Source: Phycisphaerae bacterium
GTDB lineage: Bacteria; Planctomycetota; Phycisphaerae; Phycisphaerales; SM1A02
DNA: 64,000 nucleotides
NCBI GenBank assembly: GCA_002702575.1
Contig: PAAJ01000016.1
Span: 204,282-268,281 of the forward strand
Reading direction: 5' to 3'
The position numbers and the translations under genes are program-made. Of the stretch, positions 49,561-58,908 are shown piece by piece (the stretch's first letter is position 1; each line of letters starts with the position of its first letter). The notes beneath the pieces were generated by a model. The model was not told the origin of the DNA. It made no database searches and saw only the letters and a list, made by a program, of their open reading frames with translations.

Positions 49561-50910
49561 TCAGGCCTTGATGATTCTTGCTTTTGGATTCTCGACTTCT
49601 GCCATGGCATTGCGCGTATCAACCACAAGCTTCGAGTGCTCGCCGATCATGGCGTAATCCACAGCATCATGATCCGTCACGATCAGAACACAATGCATCG
49701 ATTGGATCACTTCAGGCGTCAGATCGATGGACTGCATGTCGATGTCGTACTTCTTCATCTCCGGGAAGGCCGGACAATGCGGATCGTGATAGGACACCTC
49801 GGCACCATGCTCCTGGAGCATCTCGATGATCGATGCCGCTGGTGTTTCGCGAATGTCGTCGATGTCGGGCTTGTAGGCGATTCCACTGACGAGGATCCTG
49901 GCTCCATTCATCGCCAGACCGTCCTCATTGAGCGATTCCGCAACCCGATCGACCACGACACGAGGCATGCTGGAATTGATTTCGCCAGCAAGTTCGATGA
50001 AACGCGTCGGATAGCCAGCCTGCTTGGCACGCCAGGCCAGATAGAACGGATCGATGGGTATGCAGTGACCCCCCAATCCGGGCCCGGGATAGAACGCCTG
50101 AAAACCGAAGGGCTTGGTCGCTGCAGCCGCCACCACTTCCCAGACATCGATGTCGAGACGATCGAATACCAGTTTCAACTCGTTGACCAGGGCAATGTTC
50201 ACCGCACGGTAGACGTTCTCGAGAATCTTGGCAGCCTCTGCGACTTCTGCGGAGGACACTTCATGAACCTGTGAAATCGCATTGGAATAGAACGTGACCG
50301 CCAGCCGTGTGCTGTTGTCATCAAGTCCGCCGACCAACTTGGGAATTTCCGCAGTCGTTACACCGACTCGCCCCGGATCCTCCCGTTCAGGGCTGAAGGC
50401 GACGAAGAAATCCTTGCCGGCCTGAAGACCCGATTCCTTGAGAATCGGAAGCATTTCATCTCGTGTGGTTCCGGGATAGGTCGTTGATTCCAGAATGACC
50501 AGCTGCCCTGGCCTCAATCGATCCGCAACGATCCGCGTACTGTCGAGAACGTAGGAAAGATCCGGCTCACGATGCGGGCCGAGTGGTGTCGGGACGCAGA
50601 GCACGACGACATCGGCGTCCGCGATCCGGTCGGGATCACTTGTCGGCGCGAATCGTTCGCCCTCCGTCAATGATCGAAAATAGTCCTCTCCAAGATGGCC
50701 CAGATAGGACTCGCCCCTCTGCATCATCTCGATCTTGCGGTCATCGATATCGAACCCGATCACCCGGTAGCCTGCTTCATGCAATGCGCGAGCCAGCGGA
50801 AAACCGACGTATCCCATTCCGATGACGGCAACGGTCGCAACGGACTTCTCGATGCGATCAGCGAGAACGGCAGCTGGAGAACCCGGTTCGATTTGGAGAG
50901 AGGAAGTCAT
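49561..50910 (-). CDS. Nucleotide-sugar 6-dehydrogenase, WbpA-like (UDP-GlcNAc type)
   Basis: A 449-residue enzyme that oxidises C6 of a UDP-sugar to the uronic acid with two NAD+. It has the Rossmann start VAVIGMGYVGFPLARAL, CVPTPLG, ESTTYPGTTRDEMLP, FSPEREDPG, the catalytic Cys283 in GGHCIPIDPFYLAWRAK and SGIAYKPDIDDIRETPA. The FSPEREDPG and PIDPFYL patterns point to the UDP-N-acetylglucosamine dehydrogenase (WbpA) branch rather than UDP-glucose dehydrogenase. It lies 22 bases downstream of the 4,6-dehydratase gene on the same strand and supplies an acidic sugar for the polysaccharide. Confidence 0.9.
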   Translation of the reverse strand: MTSSLQIEPGSPAAVLADRIEKSVATVAVIGMGYVGFPLARALHEAGYRVIGFDIDDRKIEMMQRGESYLGHLGEDYFRSLTEGERFAPTSDPDRIADADVVVLCVPTPLGPHREPDLSYVLDSTRIVADRLRPGQLVILESTTYPGTTRDEMLPILKESGLQAGKDFFVAFSPEREDPGRVGVTTAEIPKLVGGLDDNSTRLAVTFYSNAISQVHEVSSAEVAEAAKILENVYRAVNIALVNELKLVFDRLDIDVWEVVAAAATKPFGFQAFYPGPGLGGHCIPIDPFYLAWRAKQAGYPTRFIELAGEINSSMPRVVVDRVAESLNEDGLAMNGARILVSGIAYKPDIDDIRETPAASIIEMLQEHGAEVSYHDPHCPAFPEMKKYDIDMQSIDLTPEVIQSMHCVLIVTDHDAVDYAMIGEHSKLVVDTRNAMAEVENPKARIIKA

Positions 50911-50932
50911 TCGGGAATTGTAGTCAGGTCAG

Positions 50933-52912
50933 TCAGCCATGAGAGGAGCCGGGACTTCCATCGGCGTCCAGATCTTCATGAATCGGCCTGAAGGTCAGTG
51001 TCCCGCTGGTCTCACGATCGACCCGCTCCTGCCAGACCAGATCGACGATCTCCCGCTCCGGAACGAACCCCTCCACGATCTCCTTGAGCCTGTTCCGGAT
51101 GTCCTCGGGTGCAGGTCCACGGCACGCTTCCACGAGATACGCGAGATGCGGTTCGAGCTCGCTCCACTCCAGTTCATCTTCATTGGCTCTCATGATCATG
51201 GCATGCTCCGTGCCCGTCACGTTGTCACCAATCAGAAGCTCTTCATACAGCTTCTCGCCCGGACGCAGACCCGTGAATTGGATCTCGATATCACCATGAG
51301 GCTCATCAGCGTTTCGTTCCGTGAGGCCGGCCAGTCGAATCATCAACCGGGCAAGGTCCGCGATCTTCACCGCTTCCCCCATGTCCAGCACGAAGACATC
51401 TCCTCCGGTTCCCATGGAACCGGCCTGAAGCACCAGCTCCGCTGCTTCCGGAATGGTCATGAAGTATCGAATGACCTCGGGATGCGTCACGGTGACCGGG
51501 CCCCCCGCCGCGATCTGCTTCTTGAAACGTGGCACGACCGAGCCTGATGAATCCAGGACGTTGCCGAACCGGACCATGCAGAAACGTGTCTTGTCCTGGC
51601 GTCTCTGCAGCGCCTGGAGAATCAGTTCGGCCAATCGCTTGGAAGCGCCCATGACATTCGTCGGTCGGACGGCCTTGTCGGTGGAGACCAGCACGAAGGT
51701 GTCGACACCAGCGGCAATCGAAGCCTCTGCGAACGTCCAGGTCGCCAGTGAATTGTTTCCAACTCCGGCGGAGATGTTGTACTCCACCAGTGGTACATGT
51801 TTGTATGCCGCGGCGTGATATACGGTCTGAACACCGAATGTCCGAAGGACATCCTCTCCCCGGACACGATCGCGTACGGATCCGAGAATCGGTGTCACGG
51901 GAACATCGATGCCCTCCTGCTCGGAGATCTCGGCAAGTTCCCGATCGATCTCGTAGAGCGCGACTTCGGATCGCTCAAGCAGTACGAGACGGCGAGGCTG
52001 CTGTCGAAGGATCTGTCTACAGAGTTCGGAACCGATGGATCCACCGGCGCCGCTGACGAGAACGACTCGATCACGGATACAACGTTCCAACAGTTCCTTT
52101 CGCGGTGCCACGACGTCGCGGCCGAGCAGATCCTCGATGGCAATGGGACGGACTTCCTCGAGACTGGCTGTTCCATCCACCAGTTCCGCCATGCTTGGCA
52201 CCGTACGGACCGTGACAGGAAGGCTCTTCAGCTTGTCGATGATCCGCCGACGCTCGTTTCGATCGATGGACGGCATCGCGAGAAAAATGTCACGACACCT
52301 GTTCCTGAGAACAAGTTGCCGCAGGATGGATGGATCGTGAACCGGAACACCATTGATCACGGTCTTCCAGAAAGCCTTCTGGTCATCGACGAAAGCCACC
52401 ACACGGAACCGCTCACTGCCTTCAAGAGAGGCCTGAAGCTGAACGCCGGCTTCGCCTGCACCGTAGATGATCACCGGCTTCAGTCCACCCCTCATGCCGA
52501 CTCGGAACCAGCTTCGTCCGAGCATGCGCATGCCACCGACCCCGACGATGGCCAGCAGCCAGTAGATGATGGCCGCTGAACGAGAAAACTCCTCTGCCTG
52601 CTGAGCCAGCAGAACCATCAAAGGCATGCAGAGTGCCGAAAAGGTGACACCGTAGAGAAGCGCCAATCCAAACTGTGGTCCCAGGTGACGGACAACGGTC
52701 CTGTAGAGCCTGGCCAGCTTGAAGATCACGATCGTGACCATCGGCATCGCGATCAGGAGCCACCATCGCGAGGACAGCATCTCGGGCCACGGATCAGCCA
52801 ATCTGAGCGCAAAGGCCCCCCAGACCGCTGCAGCGACGATACCGGCATCCACGAGCATGGCAACAGCCTGCTTGGCGGACCTTGGCAGCATGGTGAGCCT
52901 GTCCTGAATCAT
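50933..52912 (-). CDS. Membrane NDP-sugar 4,6-dehydratase (PglF/WbpM/CapD-like)
   Basis: A 659-residue protein with four N-terminal membrane helices (about 15-125), a first Rossmann-like domain (about 140-250; PVIIYGAGEAGVQL) and a C-terminal extended-SDR domain (about 285-600) with VLVSGAGGSIGSELCRQI, YHAAAYKHVPLVE, and STDKAVRPTNVMGASKR, which carries the catalytic residues of 4,6-dehydratases. It should convert UDP-GlcNAc to the 4-keto-6-deoxy sugar at the inner membrane, the first step towards bacillosamine. Its start is 46 bases from the divergent aminotransferase that would use its product. Confidence 0.92.
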   Translation of the reverse strand: MIQDRLTMLPRSAKQAVAMLVDAGIVAAAVWGAFALRLADPWPEMLSSRWWLLIAMPMVTIVIFKLARLYRTVVRHLGPQFGLALLYGVTFSALCMPLMVLLAQQAEEFSRSAAIIYWLLAIVGVGGMRMLGRSWFRVGMRGGLKPVIIYGAGEAGVQLQASLEGSERFRVVAFVDDQKAFWKTVINGVPVHDPSILRQLVLRNRCRDIFLAMPSIDRNERRRIIDKLKSLPVTVRTVPSMAELVDGTASLEEVRPIAIEDLLGRDVVAPRKELLERCIRDRVVLVSGAGGSIGSELCRQILRQQPRRLVLLERSEVALYEIDRELAEISEQEGIDVPVTPILGSVRDRVRGEDVLRTFGVQTVYHAAAYKHVPLVEYNISAGVGNNSLATWTFAEASIAAGVDTFVLVSTDKAVRPTNVMGASKRLAELILQALQRRQDKTRFCMVRFGNVLDSSGSVVPRFKKQIAAGGPVTVTHPEVIRYFMTIPEAAELVLQAGSMGTGGDVFVLDMGEAVKIADLARLMIRLAGLTERNADEPHGDIEIQFTGLRPGEKLYEELLIGDNVTGTEHAMIMRANEDELEWSELEPHLAYLVEACRGPAPEDIRNRLKEIVEGFVPEREIVDLVWQERVDRETSGTLTFRPIHEDLDADGSPGSSHG

Positions 52913-52958
52913 GGCAAGATTGTACCGGCGAGTGTGCCGACCTCTCTATACTTCGCCC

Positions 52959-54125
52959 ATGACATTGCCCTCATGGCCCTTCTACGAGCCCGACGAGATC
53001 CAGGCCGCCACGGATGTCCTGAAATCCGGACGTGTGAATGCCTGGACAGGAAACGACTGTTCCGAGTTCGAATCGGCATTTGCGAAACAGTTCGACTGTC
53101 GACATGGACTGACTCTTGCCAATGGATCTCTCGCACTTGAAGCGGCTCTGATCGGAATCGGGATCGGACCAGGCGATGATGTTCTCGTCACGCCTCGTTC
53201 ATTCATGGCATCGGTCTCCTGCGTCGTTCTTCGAGGCGCACGACCGATCTTCGCGGATGTTGATCGTGATTCCCAGAATGTCTCGGTCGAGACACTGGAA
53301 GCAGCCCGAACGCCGTCGACACGAGCCGCTGTCGTAGTTCATCTCGCGGGGTGGCCGTGTGACATGCCGGCGATCATGAAATGGGCTGAAAAACATTCCA
53401 TCAAGATCATCGAAGATGGTTCCCAGGCCCATGGGGCCAGCATCGACGGACAGAGCGTCGGCAGCTTCGGTCATGCTGCAGCGTTTTCATTCTGCCAGGA
53501 CAAGATCATGTCCACGGGCGGTGATGGCGGCATGATGATCACCTCGGATGAATCGATCTGGAAACGTGCGTGGTCCGCCCGTGAACATGGCAAGTCGATC
53601 GATGCCGTCCATCGTGACGATCATCCACCTGGTTTTCGCTGGTTGATCGAATCCTTTGGAAGCAACTGGCGAATGACCGGACCACAGGCCGCCATCGGAC
53701 TCAAGCAGCTGGAAAAACTCGATGACTGGTGCAGCAGACGTCAACGAAACGTCGACATCCTGAAACGCTGTCTGGACAAGGTGCCCTGCATCCGCTTCCC
53801 ATGGCCTGAGTCCAGTCTGCGTCATGCCTGCTATCGCGGGTACTGCTTCATCGAAACCGATCGACTGGCGAAGAACTGGACAAGAGATCGCATCATGCAG
53901 GCCATCAATGAGTCCGGCTGGCCTTGCCAGGTGGGCAGTTGTCCTGAGATCTACCGGGAACAGGCCATCGTTGATGCCGGTATGGCCCCTTCACACCCGC
54001 TGCCGATCGCACAGGAACTGGGCGAGACGGGTCTCTGCTTTCTCGTACACCACACGATCGACGAGTCGCAGATGAACGACTACGCCAACGCCATCGAACG
54101 AATCGTGACCGAAGCCTCGAATTGA
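52959..54125 (+). CDS. DegT/DnrJ/EryC1 sugar aminotransferase (PglE-like)
   Basis: A 388-residue PLP enzyme that transaminates a 4-keto-6-deoxy UDP-sugar. It has TLANGSLALEAALIGIGIGPGDDVLVTPRSF, IEDGSQAHGAS and the Schiff-base Lys182 in FCQDKIMSTGGDGGMM, then SAREHGKS and NWRMTGPQAAIGLKQLEKL. The start at 52959 (MTLPSWPFYEPDEI) is where conservation begins; the upstream frame runs into the dehydratase gene. It is the only plus-strand gene in the polysaccharide cluster and converges on the acetyltransferase with a one-base gap. Confidence 0.9.
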   Translation: MTLPSWPFYEPDEIQAATDVLKSGRVNAWTGNDCSEFESAFAKQFDCRHGLTLANGSLALEAALIGIGIGPGDDVLVTPRSFMASVSCVVLRGARPIFADVDRDSQNVSVETLEAARTPSTRAAVVVHLAGWPCDMPAIMKWAEKHSIKIIEDGSQAHGASIDGQSVGSFGHAAAFSFCQDKIMSTGGDGGMMITSDESIWKRAWSAREHGKSIDAVHRDDHPPGFRWLIESFGSNWRMTGPQAAIGLKQLEKLDDWCSRRQRNVDILKRCLDKVPCIRFPWPESSLRHACYRGYCFIETDRLAKNWTRDRIMQAINESGWPCQVGSCPEIYREQAIVDAGMAPSHPLPIAQELGETGLCFLVHHTIDESQMNDYANAIERIVTEASN

Positions 54126-54126
54126 G

Positions 54127-54756
54127 TCAGGTCCGAGGCCTCGCTGGAACCCCCATGGCCGTGCAGCCATCCGGAAGATCGGATACGACTGCTGCACCGG
54201 CACCGATCATCACATCCATGCCGATCGTGATCCCATGGCGAATGGCTGCGCCGATCCCGATCCATGATCGATCCCCGATCGCCACATCACCTCCAACATG
54301 CGCACCAGGTGCGATGTGTACGGATTCACCAAGAAGACAGTCGTGATCGATACTGGAGCCCGTATTGATGATGCAGCCTGGTCCGGTACGAGCACCGATG
54401 TTGACGGCAGCCTGCGGCATGACGATGGTTCCAGGCCCGAGGTCCGCTCGCATGCTGACCTCCGCAGATGGCGCAATGATCACCGGCATCTGAAGATCCG
54501 ATTCCTGAACGTGAGACAGCCAGTGGGATCTCAATTCGTTGTCGCCGAAAGCCACCACACCATGGGTGAAGCTTGAAACGTGATCGCTGAAATCACCGCA
54601 TTTGCCGATGATCTCCCATGGACAGCCCTCCTTCACGATCCGGAGCGCATCGTCCAGAAAGGCGATGTGAGACCACTGGCCGGTCCGGTCGGCAAGGTCC
54701 GCGATGACCCGGCCATTGCCTCCTGCCCCGATGATGAGAAGGGTATCCGTACTCAT
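54127..54756 (-). CDS. NeuD/PglD-like sugar O/N-acetyltransferase
   Basis: A 209-residue acetyl-CoA-dependent transferase. The N-terminal third is a small nucleotide-sugar-binding domain (LLIIGAGGNGRVIADLADRTG); the rest is a left-handed beta-helix of hexapeptide repeats with the catalytic base His in SSIDHDCLLGESVHIAPGAHVGG and MIGAGAAVVSDLPDG near the end. With the aminotransferase and 4,6-dehydratase it completes the UDP-di-N-acetylbacillosamine route. Its start overlaps the stop of the phosphoglycosyltransferase gene by four bases. Confidence 0.9.
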   Translation of the reverse strand: MSTDTLLIIGAGGNGRVIADLADRTGQWSHIAFLDDALRIVKEGCPWEIIGKCGDFSDHVSSFTHGVVAFGDNELRSHWLSHVQESDLQMPVIIAPSAEVSMRADLGPGTIVMPQAAVNIGARTGPGCIINTGSSIDHDCLLGESVHIAPGAHVGGDVAIGDRSWIGIGAAIRHGITIGMDVMIGAGAAVVSDLPDGCTAMGVPARPRT

Positions 54757-55343
54757 TCGTTCCCCGTGAACTTGGTCATGGTGGCCTGTCCTGCTTGATT
54801 GACTTCACTTGTCTTGAAGACCTGCCCGATCGTCATCCACAGGATTCTCAGATCAAGCCAGAAAGATTGGTTATCGACATACCAGACGTCCAGGTCGAAT
54901 TTCTCACGCCATCCGAGGCTGTTGCGACCTTTCACCTGAGCCCATCCTGTGATTCCAGGCCGAATGTCATGTCGTCGAGCCTGATGCGCGTTGTAGAGAG
55001 GCAGATATTCCATCAGCAATGGCCTTGGACCGACCAGGCTCATCTCTCCGCGGATGACATTGATCAGTTCGGGAAGTTCATCCAGACTGCTCCTCCGAAG
55101 AAAACTGCCGAACCGACCAAGGCGCTGATCATCAGGCAGGGCCGCGCCATCGGCATCGGTCGCATTCGACATCGTCCGGAACTTCAACAGTTCGAATGGA
55201 TGCCCGTGCTTTCCTGGCCTCGTCTGTCTGAAGAGAACCGGCGACCCCATCGTGAGTCTGACACCGATCGCGACGATCACCAGAATCGGCGACAGGAGGA
55301 GAAGCAGGATCATGCTGAAGACCAGATCAAGAAATCGCTTCAT
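54753..55343 (-). CDS. PglC-like monotopic phosphoglycosyltransferase
   Basis: A 196-residue initiating sugar transferase with one N-terminal membrane-embedded helix (about 8-30; [23 protein letters not shown]) and the bacterial sugar-transferase domain: [46 protein letters not shown] and [13 protein letters not shown], with the Asp-Glu catalytic pair in SLDELP. It transfers a phospho-sugar, probably diNAc-bacillosamine phosphate, onto undecaprenyl phosphate to start glycan assembly. The start is taken at ATG 55343, giving the normal PglC length; a longer frame to 55391 would overlap the preceding gene. Confidence 0.92.
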   Translation of the reverse strand: MKRFLDLVFSMILLLLLSPILVIVAIGVRLTMGSPVLFRQTRPGKHGHPFELLKFRTMSNATDADGAALPDDQRLGRFGSFLRRSSLDELPELINVIRGEMSLVGPRPLLMEYLPLYNAHQARRHDIRPGITGWAQVKGRNSLGWREKFDLDVWYVDNQSFWLDLRILWMTIGQVFKTSEVNQAGQATMTKFTGNE

Positions 55344-55380
55344 GGAGCGTCCAGTGTACGCCCTGCGGACAAGATGATGC

Positions 55381-56478
55381 TCACAGTCCAAGCGCCTGCA
55401 TCATGACGCTGGCGACCTGATCGGCATCGAACCTGTTTTTCGCCATCTCCCGGCCAGCTTGACCCATCGTGGCCCGCCGGCTCTGGTCCAGTGCCAGAAA
55501 CTCCATGGCCTCGGCAAGTGTCGCGGGATCCTTCAATGGAACAAGCAGTCCATTCACACCATCTTCCACCGTTTCACGACAACCGCGTGCATCGGTCGTG
55601 ATGATGGGACGGCCGCTCGACATGGCTTCCAGAACGCTTCGGGGCGTACCCTCGTGCCATGAGGGCAGGACATAGATGCTGCATTCCCCAAGTGCCTTCT
55701 TCACATCACCCACATGGCCCAGGTACTCCACATCTCCGGCATCAACAGAGGCCTGGATCTCCGAGAGCGGAATGCCCCCACTTCCCGGATCCTCCATTCC
55801 TCCAAGTCGAATCACCACGTCGGGACAGCGTCTCTTCAGGACTCTGGCCGCCTCCAGATATTCACGAACCCCCTTGGATTCCAGCAGACGAGCCAACATC
55901 AGGAAGACAGGGCGATCAGGCAGAGACTGTTGTGGAAAACTCCTGAGATCAACACCGGAACCAGCGGTCATCACGATCTTCGAGATGTCCTCGACAACAC
56001 CAGCCTTCACAAGATCGTCACGATCATCTCGATTCTGAAAGAAGACCCGGTCGTGATGTCGACAAGCGCGACGAAGCATCCGCTTGGCAATCGTGCACTT
56101 GATTCCCGGATTCATGAACAGGGTTCCAAGTCCCGTGACCATCGCCGCCGAAGGAATGTCCTCGGCGGCAGCCGCCCAGCCCCCGTAGATGTTGGGTTTG
56201 ATCGTGTAGCAGATCAGGCGGTCGGGACTGATCGCCCGGAGATGTGCGCGCAACCGTCGCACGAACAGAAGATCCTGGATCGGCTGGACTCGGTTTCGTT
56301 CAAAATCGATGGGCTGCCAGTCCACACCCAGCGCCTTCATCGCATCTGGAATGGAAGGATCCTCGTCCGGCGCAGACGCGATCACTTCATGTCCAGCAGC
56401 CACGAGTGCCTTGAGCAGAGGCGCCCTGAACAGAACCAGAGAGGGTGCATAGCTACCGAATAGAAGGATCCGGCTCAC
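55381..56478 (-). CDS. Glycosyltransferase family 4, PglA-like (copy 1)
   Basis: A 365-residue GT-B fold transferase. N-terminal: FRAPLLKALVAAGHEVIASAPDEDP and YTIKPNIYGGWAAAAEDIPS, the donor/acceptor features of PglA-like second-sugar transferases; C-terminal: FLMLARLLESKGVREYLEAA and LPSWHEGTPRSVLEAMSSGRP, with the EGxPxxxxEAM nucleotide-binding pattern. It probably adds the second sugar to the diNAc-bacillosamine-linked carrier. It is a tandem paralogue of the next gene (56576-57676); the two match at most positions in the first 180 residues. It lies 37 bases upstream of the phosphoglycosyltransferase. Confidence 0.88.
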   Translation of the reverse strand: MSRILLFGSYAPSLVLFRAPLLKALVAAGHEVIASAPDEDPSIPDAMKALGVDWQPIDFERNRVQPIQDLLFVRRLRAHLRAISPDRLICYTIKPNIYGGWAAAAEDIPSAAMVTGLGTLFMNPGIKCTIAKRMLRRACRHHDRVFFQNRDDRDDLVKAGVVEDISKIVMTAGSGVDLRSFPQQSLPDRPVFLMLARLLESKGVREYLEAARVLKRRCPDVVIRLGGMEDPGSGGIPLSEIQASVDAGDVEYLGHVGDVKKALGECSIYVLPSWHEGTPRSVLEAMSSGRPIITTDARGCRETVEDGVNGLLVPLKDPATLAEAMEFLALDQSRRATMGQAGREMAKNRFDADQVASVMMQALGL

Positions 56479-56513
56479 GAGGTTCCGACTCCCTCGACGT
56501 GGTCGGCGGTGAT

Positions 56514-56551
56514 GACTGCCTGCTTCATGAAGACGTTCATGACAGGCAGTC
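56514..56551 (-). terminator. Hairpin between tandem glycosyltransferase genes
   Basis: GACTGCCTG (56514-56522) pairs with CAGGCAGTC (56543-56551), and the inner TCATGA copies (56525-56530 and 56537-56542) pair as well. This gives a 15-base-pair interrupted stem with a six-base loop. No T-run follows. It occupies the 97-base gap between the two PglA-like genes and could attenuate transcription of the distal part of the cluster. Confidence 0.45.
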
Positions 56552-56575
56552 TAAGTGCTGGGGACAATTCAGGAT

Positions 56576-57676
56576 TCAAAGCGACAACGCATCCATGATC
56601 TGTCGAGCCACGACACGTGCATCGAATCGGTCCTCGGCCAATTGCCTGGATTCGATGCCCATCGCAGCTCTTCTGGAAGGATCCCTGGCCAGATCGATCA
56701 TCGCATCGGCCAACGCCTCTGCATTTCCCGGTGGAACGAGTGTTCCGTTCGAGGATGGTGTGACTGTTTCACGACACCCTCTTGAATCCGTCGTGATGAT
56801 GGGCCGACCGGTCGCCATGGCCTCCAGGAGACTGTGGGGAACACCCTCTCCATACCAGGATGGCAGGACACCGACGGAACAGGCTGCGAAGGCGGCATGT
56901 ACATCCTCGATATGACCGAGGTAGTCGACCGATCCTGAATCGACGGCATCCTGAATCTCATGCATCGGGACCCCACCGCTTCCCGGATCCTCCATCCCGC
57001 CAAGTCGCATGACCGCATCGGGGCATGCTGATTTCACAATGGCGGCGGCGCGGAGATACTCACGCACACCCTTCGCGGCAAGCAGCCTTGAGAGCATCAG
57101 GAAGATCGGCTTGTCCGGCAGAGGCTTGACCGTGAAATCGTCGAGGTCGATGCCGGATCCTGCCGTGACGATCGCCTTGTCGGGATCCTCGACGACGCCG
57201 GTCTTGATCAGGTCCTCGCGGTCGTCATGATTCTGAAAGAAGATTCGATCATGGTGCCGACAGGCTCGTCGCAACATGCGTGATGCGATCAGCCGCCTTG
57301 GACCACTGGAGCCAAAGACCGTTCCAAGCCCGGTGACCATCGCAGCCGAGGGGATGTCCTCGGCACGTGCCGCCCAACCCCCGTAGATGTTCGGCTTGAT
57401 GGTGTAGCACAGGAGTCGATCCGGCTGAATCTCTCGCAACAATGCTCGGATGCGGCGCAGGAAAAACAGGTCTCGTACGGGTTGCACTCGATTGCGTTCG
57501 AACTCGATGGGCTTCCACTGGACGCCGAGCGCCGACATCGCAGAAGGCACGCGAGGATCCTCATCTGGCGCCGAAGCGATGACTTCATGGCCGGCCTCGA
57601 CGAGCGCCTTCAACAAGGGTGCTCGAAACAGGAAGAGTGTCGGTGCATATCCACCGAGTACGAGGACACGACTCAT
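56576..57676 (-). CDS. Glycosyltransferase family 4, PglA-like (copy 2)
   Basis: A 366-residue paralogue of the gene at 55381-56478: FRAPLLKALVEAGHEVIASAPDEDP, YTIKPNIYGGWAARAEDIPS and AAMVTGLGTVF in the N-terminal half, and FLMLSRLLAAKGVREYLRAA and LPSWYGEGVPHSLLEAMATGRP in the C-terminal half. The copies differ chiefly around residues 125-135 and 190-200, near the acceptor site, so they may use different acceptors. Its start overlaps the stop of the preceding gene by four bases, so the upstream run is co-translated up to here. Confidence 0.88.
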   Translation of the reverse strand: MSRVLVLGGYAPTLFLFRAPLLKALVEAGHEVIASAPDEDPRVPSAMSALGVQWKPIEFERNRVQPVRDLFFLRRIRALLREIQPDRLLCYTIKPNIYGGWAARAEDIPSAAMVTGLGTVFGSSGPRRLIASRMLRRACRHHDRIFFQNHDDREDLIKTGVVEDPDKAIVTAGSGIDLDDFTVKPLPDKPIFLMLSRLLAAKGVREYLRAAAIVKSACPDAVMRLGGMEDPGSGGVPMHEIQDAVDSGSVDYLGHIEDVHAAFAACSVGVLPSWYGEGVPHSLLEAMATGRPIITTDSRGCRETVTPSSNGTLVPPGNAEALADAMIDLARDPSRRAAMGIESRQLAEDRFDARVVARQIMDALSL

Positions 57677-58908
57677 TGAAAGCCGTCTCTTTCAGATTCC
57701 GCGAGAAGACGGATCGTTTCGACCGCGACCTGAAGATCCCGATGTTGTGACATCCACTGCTTGGCCCGTCCACGGTCGATAGTCCGATCGCCAAGCCAAT
57801 CAACACACGCCTTGGCGAATTCAGTCGCTGAATAGTCGCAGATCGTCCCGAGTCCGGTCTCACCGAGAACCAGTTCGTGGTCCGGAATTCTGGTCGCGAT
57901 CGTCGGCAGGCCTGTCGCCTGATAGTCCATGCATTTCACAGGTGAATTGGTCAGATGGTCTCCGATCGGCGGAAACGGATTGACTGCGACATCCGCCAGC
58001 TGCAGTGCCTGGTAGTAGGAATCCGGACTGAACGGACCCACCAGATGAATCGACGTATCCGGACAATCCGATCTGGCCTGCACAAGCAGTTGCTCGCGAT
58101 ATGAAGGATCCGGATAGTTTCCGAGAATCAGCAAACCGACATCTGGAGCAAGCGATCGGAGATGCGTCATCATCTCCAGAAGAAACGGCATGTTTCTTCC
58201 ACGGCTGACATCGCCTGCGTACACGATCCATCGTCTGTCTTCTTCAAGGGAGGCGCTCAGCGCCATGACATCCTGCTCACGAGATGACTGGAGCGATGTT
58301 TCGATGGCATTGCAGTCGACCAGGCTTGGAATGACCGCTTGACGAACCGGCCGAACGCCCCGGTCTTCGACGAGATAGCGTCGCATTTCATCACTCATGA
58401 AGATCACGGCATCTGCACGGTTGATCATGCGGTCTCGCCAACGACCGGCCAGTCTCGCCATGAGATGCACCAGAGGATGACGGCTCAGTCGAAGAAGACC
58501 TTCCGGCTTCAGATTGCCGATTCGATAGATGACCCTGATGCGATCCTGATGTCGTTGACGCGCATCCAACGCGACCTGAGCGGCCCATGGATCATCGTGA
58601 ACGATGACCGTGACCGGATCGTCATTCGCTTCCAGAGCCTGCATGATCAGCTGCTGAAATGACTTTCCGAATCTTCTGGAGTATCGCCAACGCCCCCAAG
58701 CACCCCAAGGCCGCTCCTTTCCGAGAACCACATGCCCTGCGGACTTCAACTGACGAACCTGTTCACTTCCGTGGTCTCGACAGAAGAAGAGCCCCCGCAT
58801 TCGGTCGTGCTCATGAGGCAGTCTGTCGAGATAGACATCCCGATAGTGAGGCGGAAAATGAAGATCGACCGCCTGATCGTAGAACAGTACGTAGTTCATC
58901 GATCTCAT
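57673..58908 (-). CDS. Glycosyltransferase, GT4-like
   Basis: A 411-residue cytoplasmic GT-B type transferase. The N-terminal half is divergent (MNYVLFYDQAVDLHFPPHYRD). The C-terminal half has WIVYAGDVSRGRNMPFLLEMM, SIHLVGPFSPDSYYQALQLADVAVNPFP and SPVKCMDYQATGLPTIAT, where the acidic nucleotide-site Glu of classical GT4 is replaced by Asp (KCMDYQATG). Both ends overlap neighbouring genes by four bases, so it belongs to the same translationally coupled run. Donor and acceptor unknown. Confidence 0.82.
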   Translation of the reverse strand: MRSMNYVLFYDQAVDLHFPPHYRDVYLDRLPHEHDRMRGLFFCRDHGSEQVRQLKSAGHVVLGKERPWGAWGRWRYSRRFGKSFQQLIMQALEANDDPVTVIVHDDPWAAQVALDARQRHQDRIRVIYRIGNLKPEGLLRLSRHPLVHLMARLAGRWRDRMINRADAVIFMSDEMRRYLVEDRGVRPVRQAVIPSLVDCNAIETSLQSSREQDVMALSASLEEDRRWIVYAGDVSRGRNMPFLLEMMTHLRSLAPDVGLLILGNYPDPSYREQLLVQARSDCPDTSIHLVGPFSPDSYYQALQLADVAVNPFPPIGDHLTNSPVKCMDYQATGLPTIATRIPDHELVLGETGLGTICDYSATEFAKACVDWLGDRTIDRGRAKQWMSQHRDLQVAVETIRLLAESERDGFQ

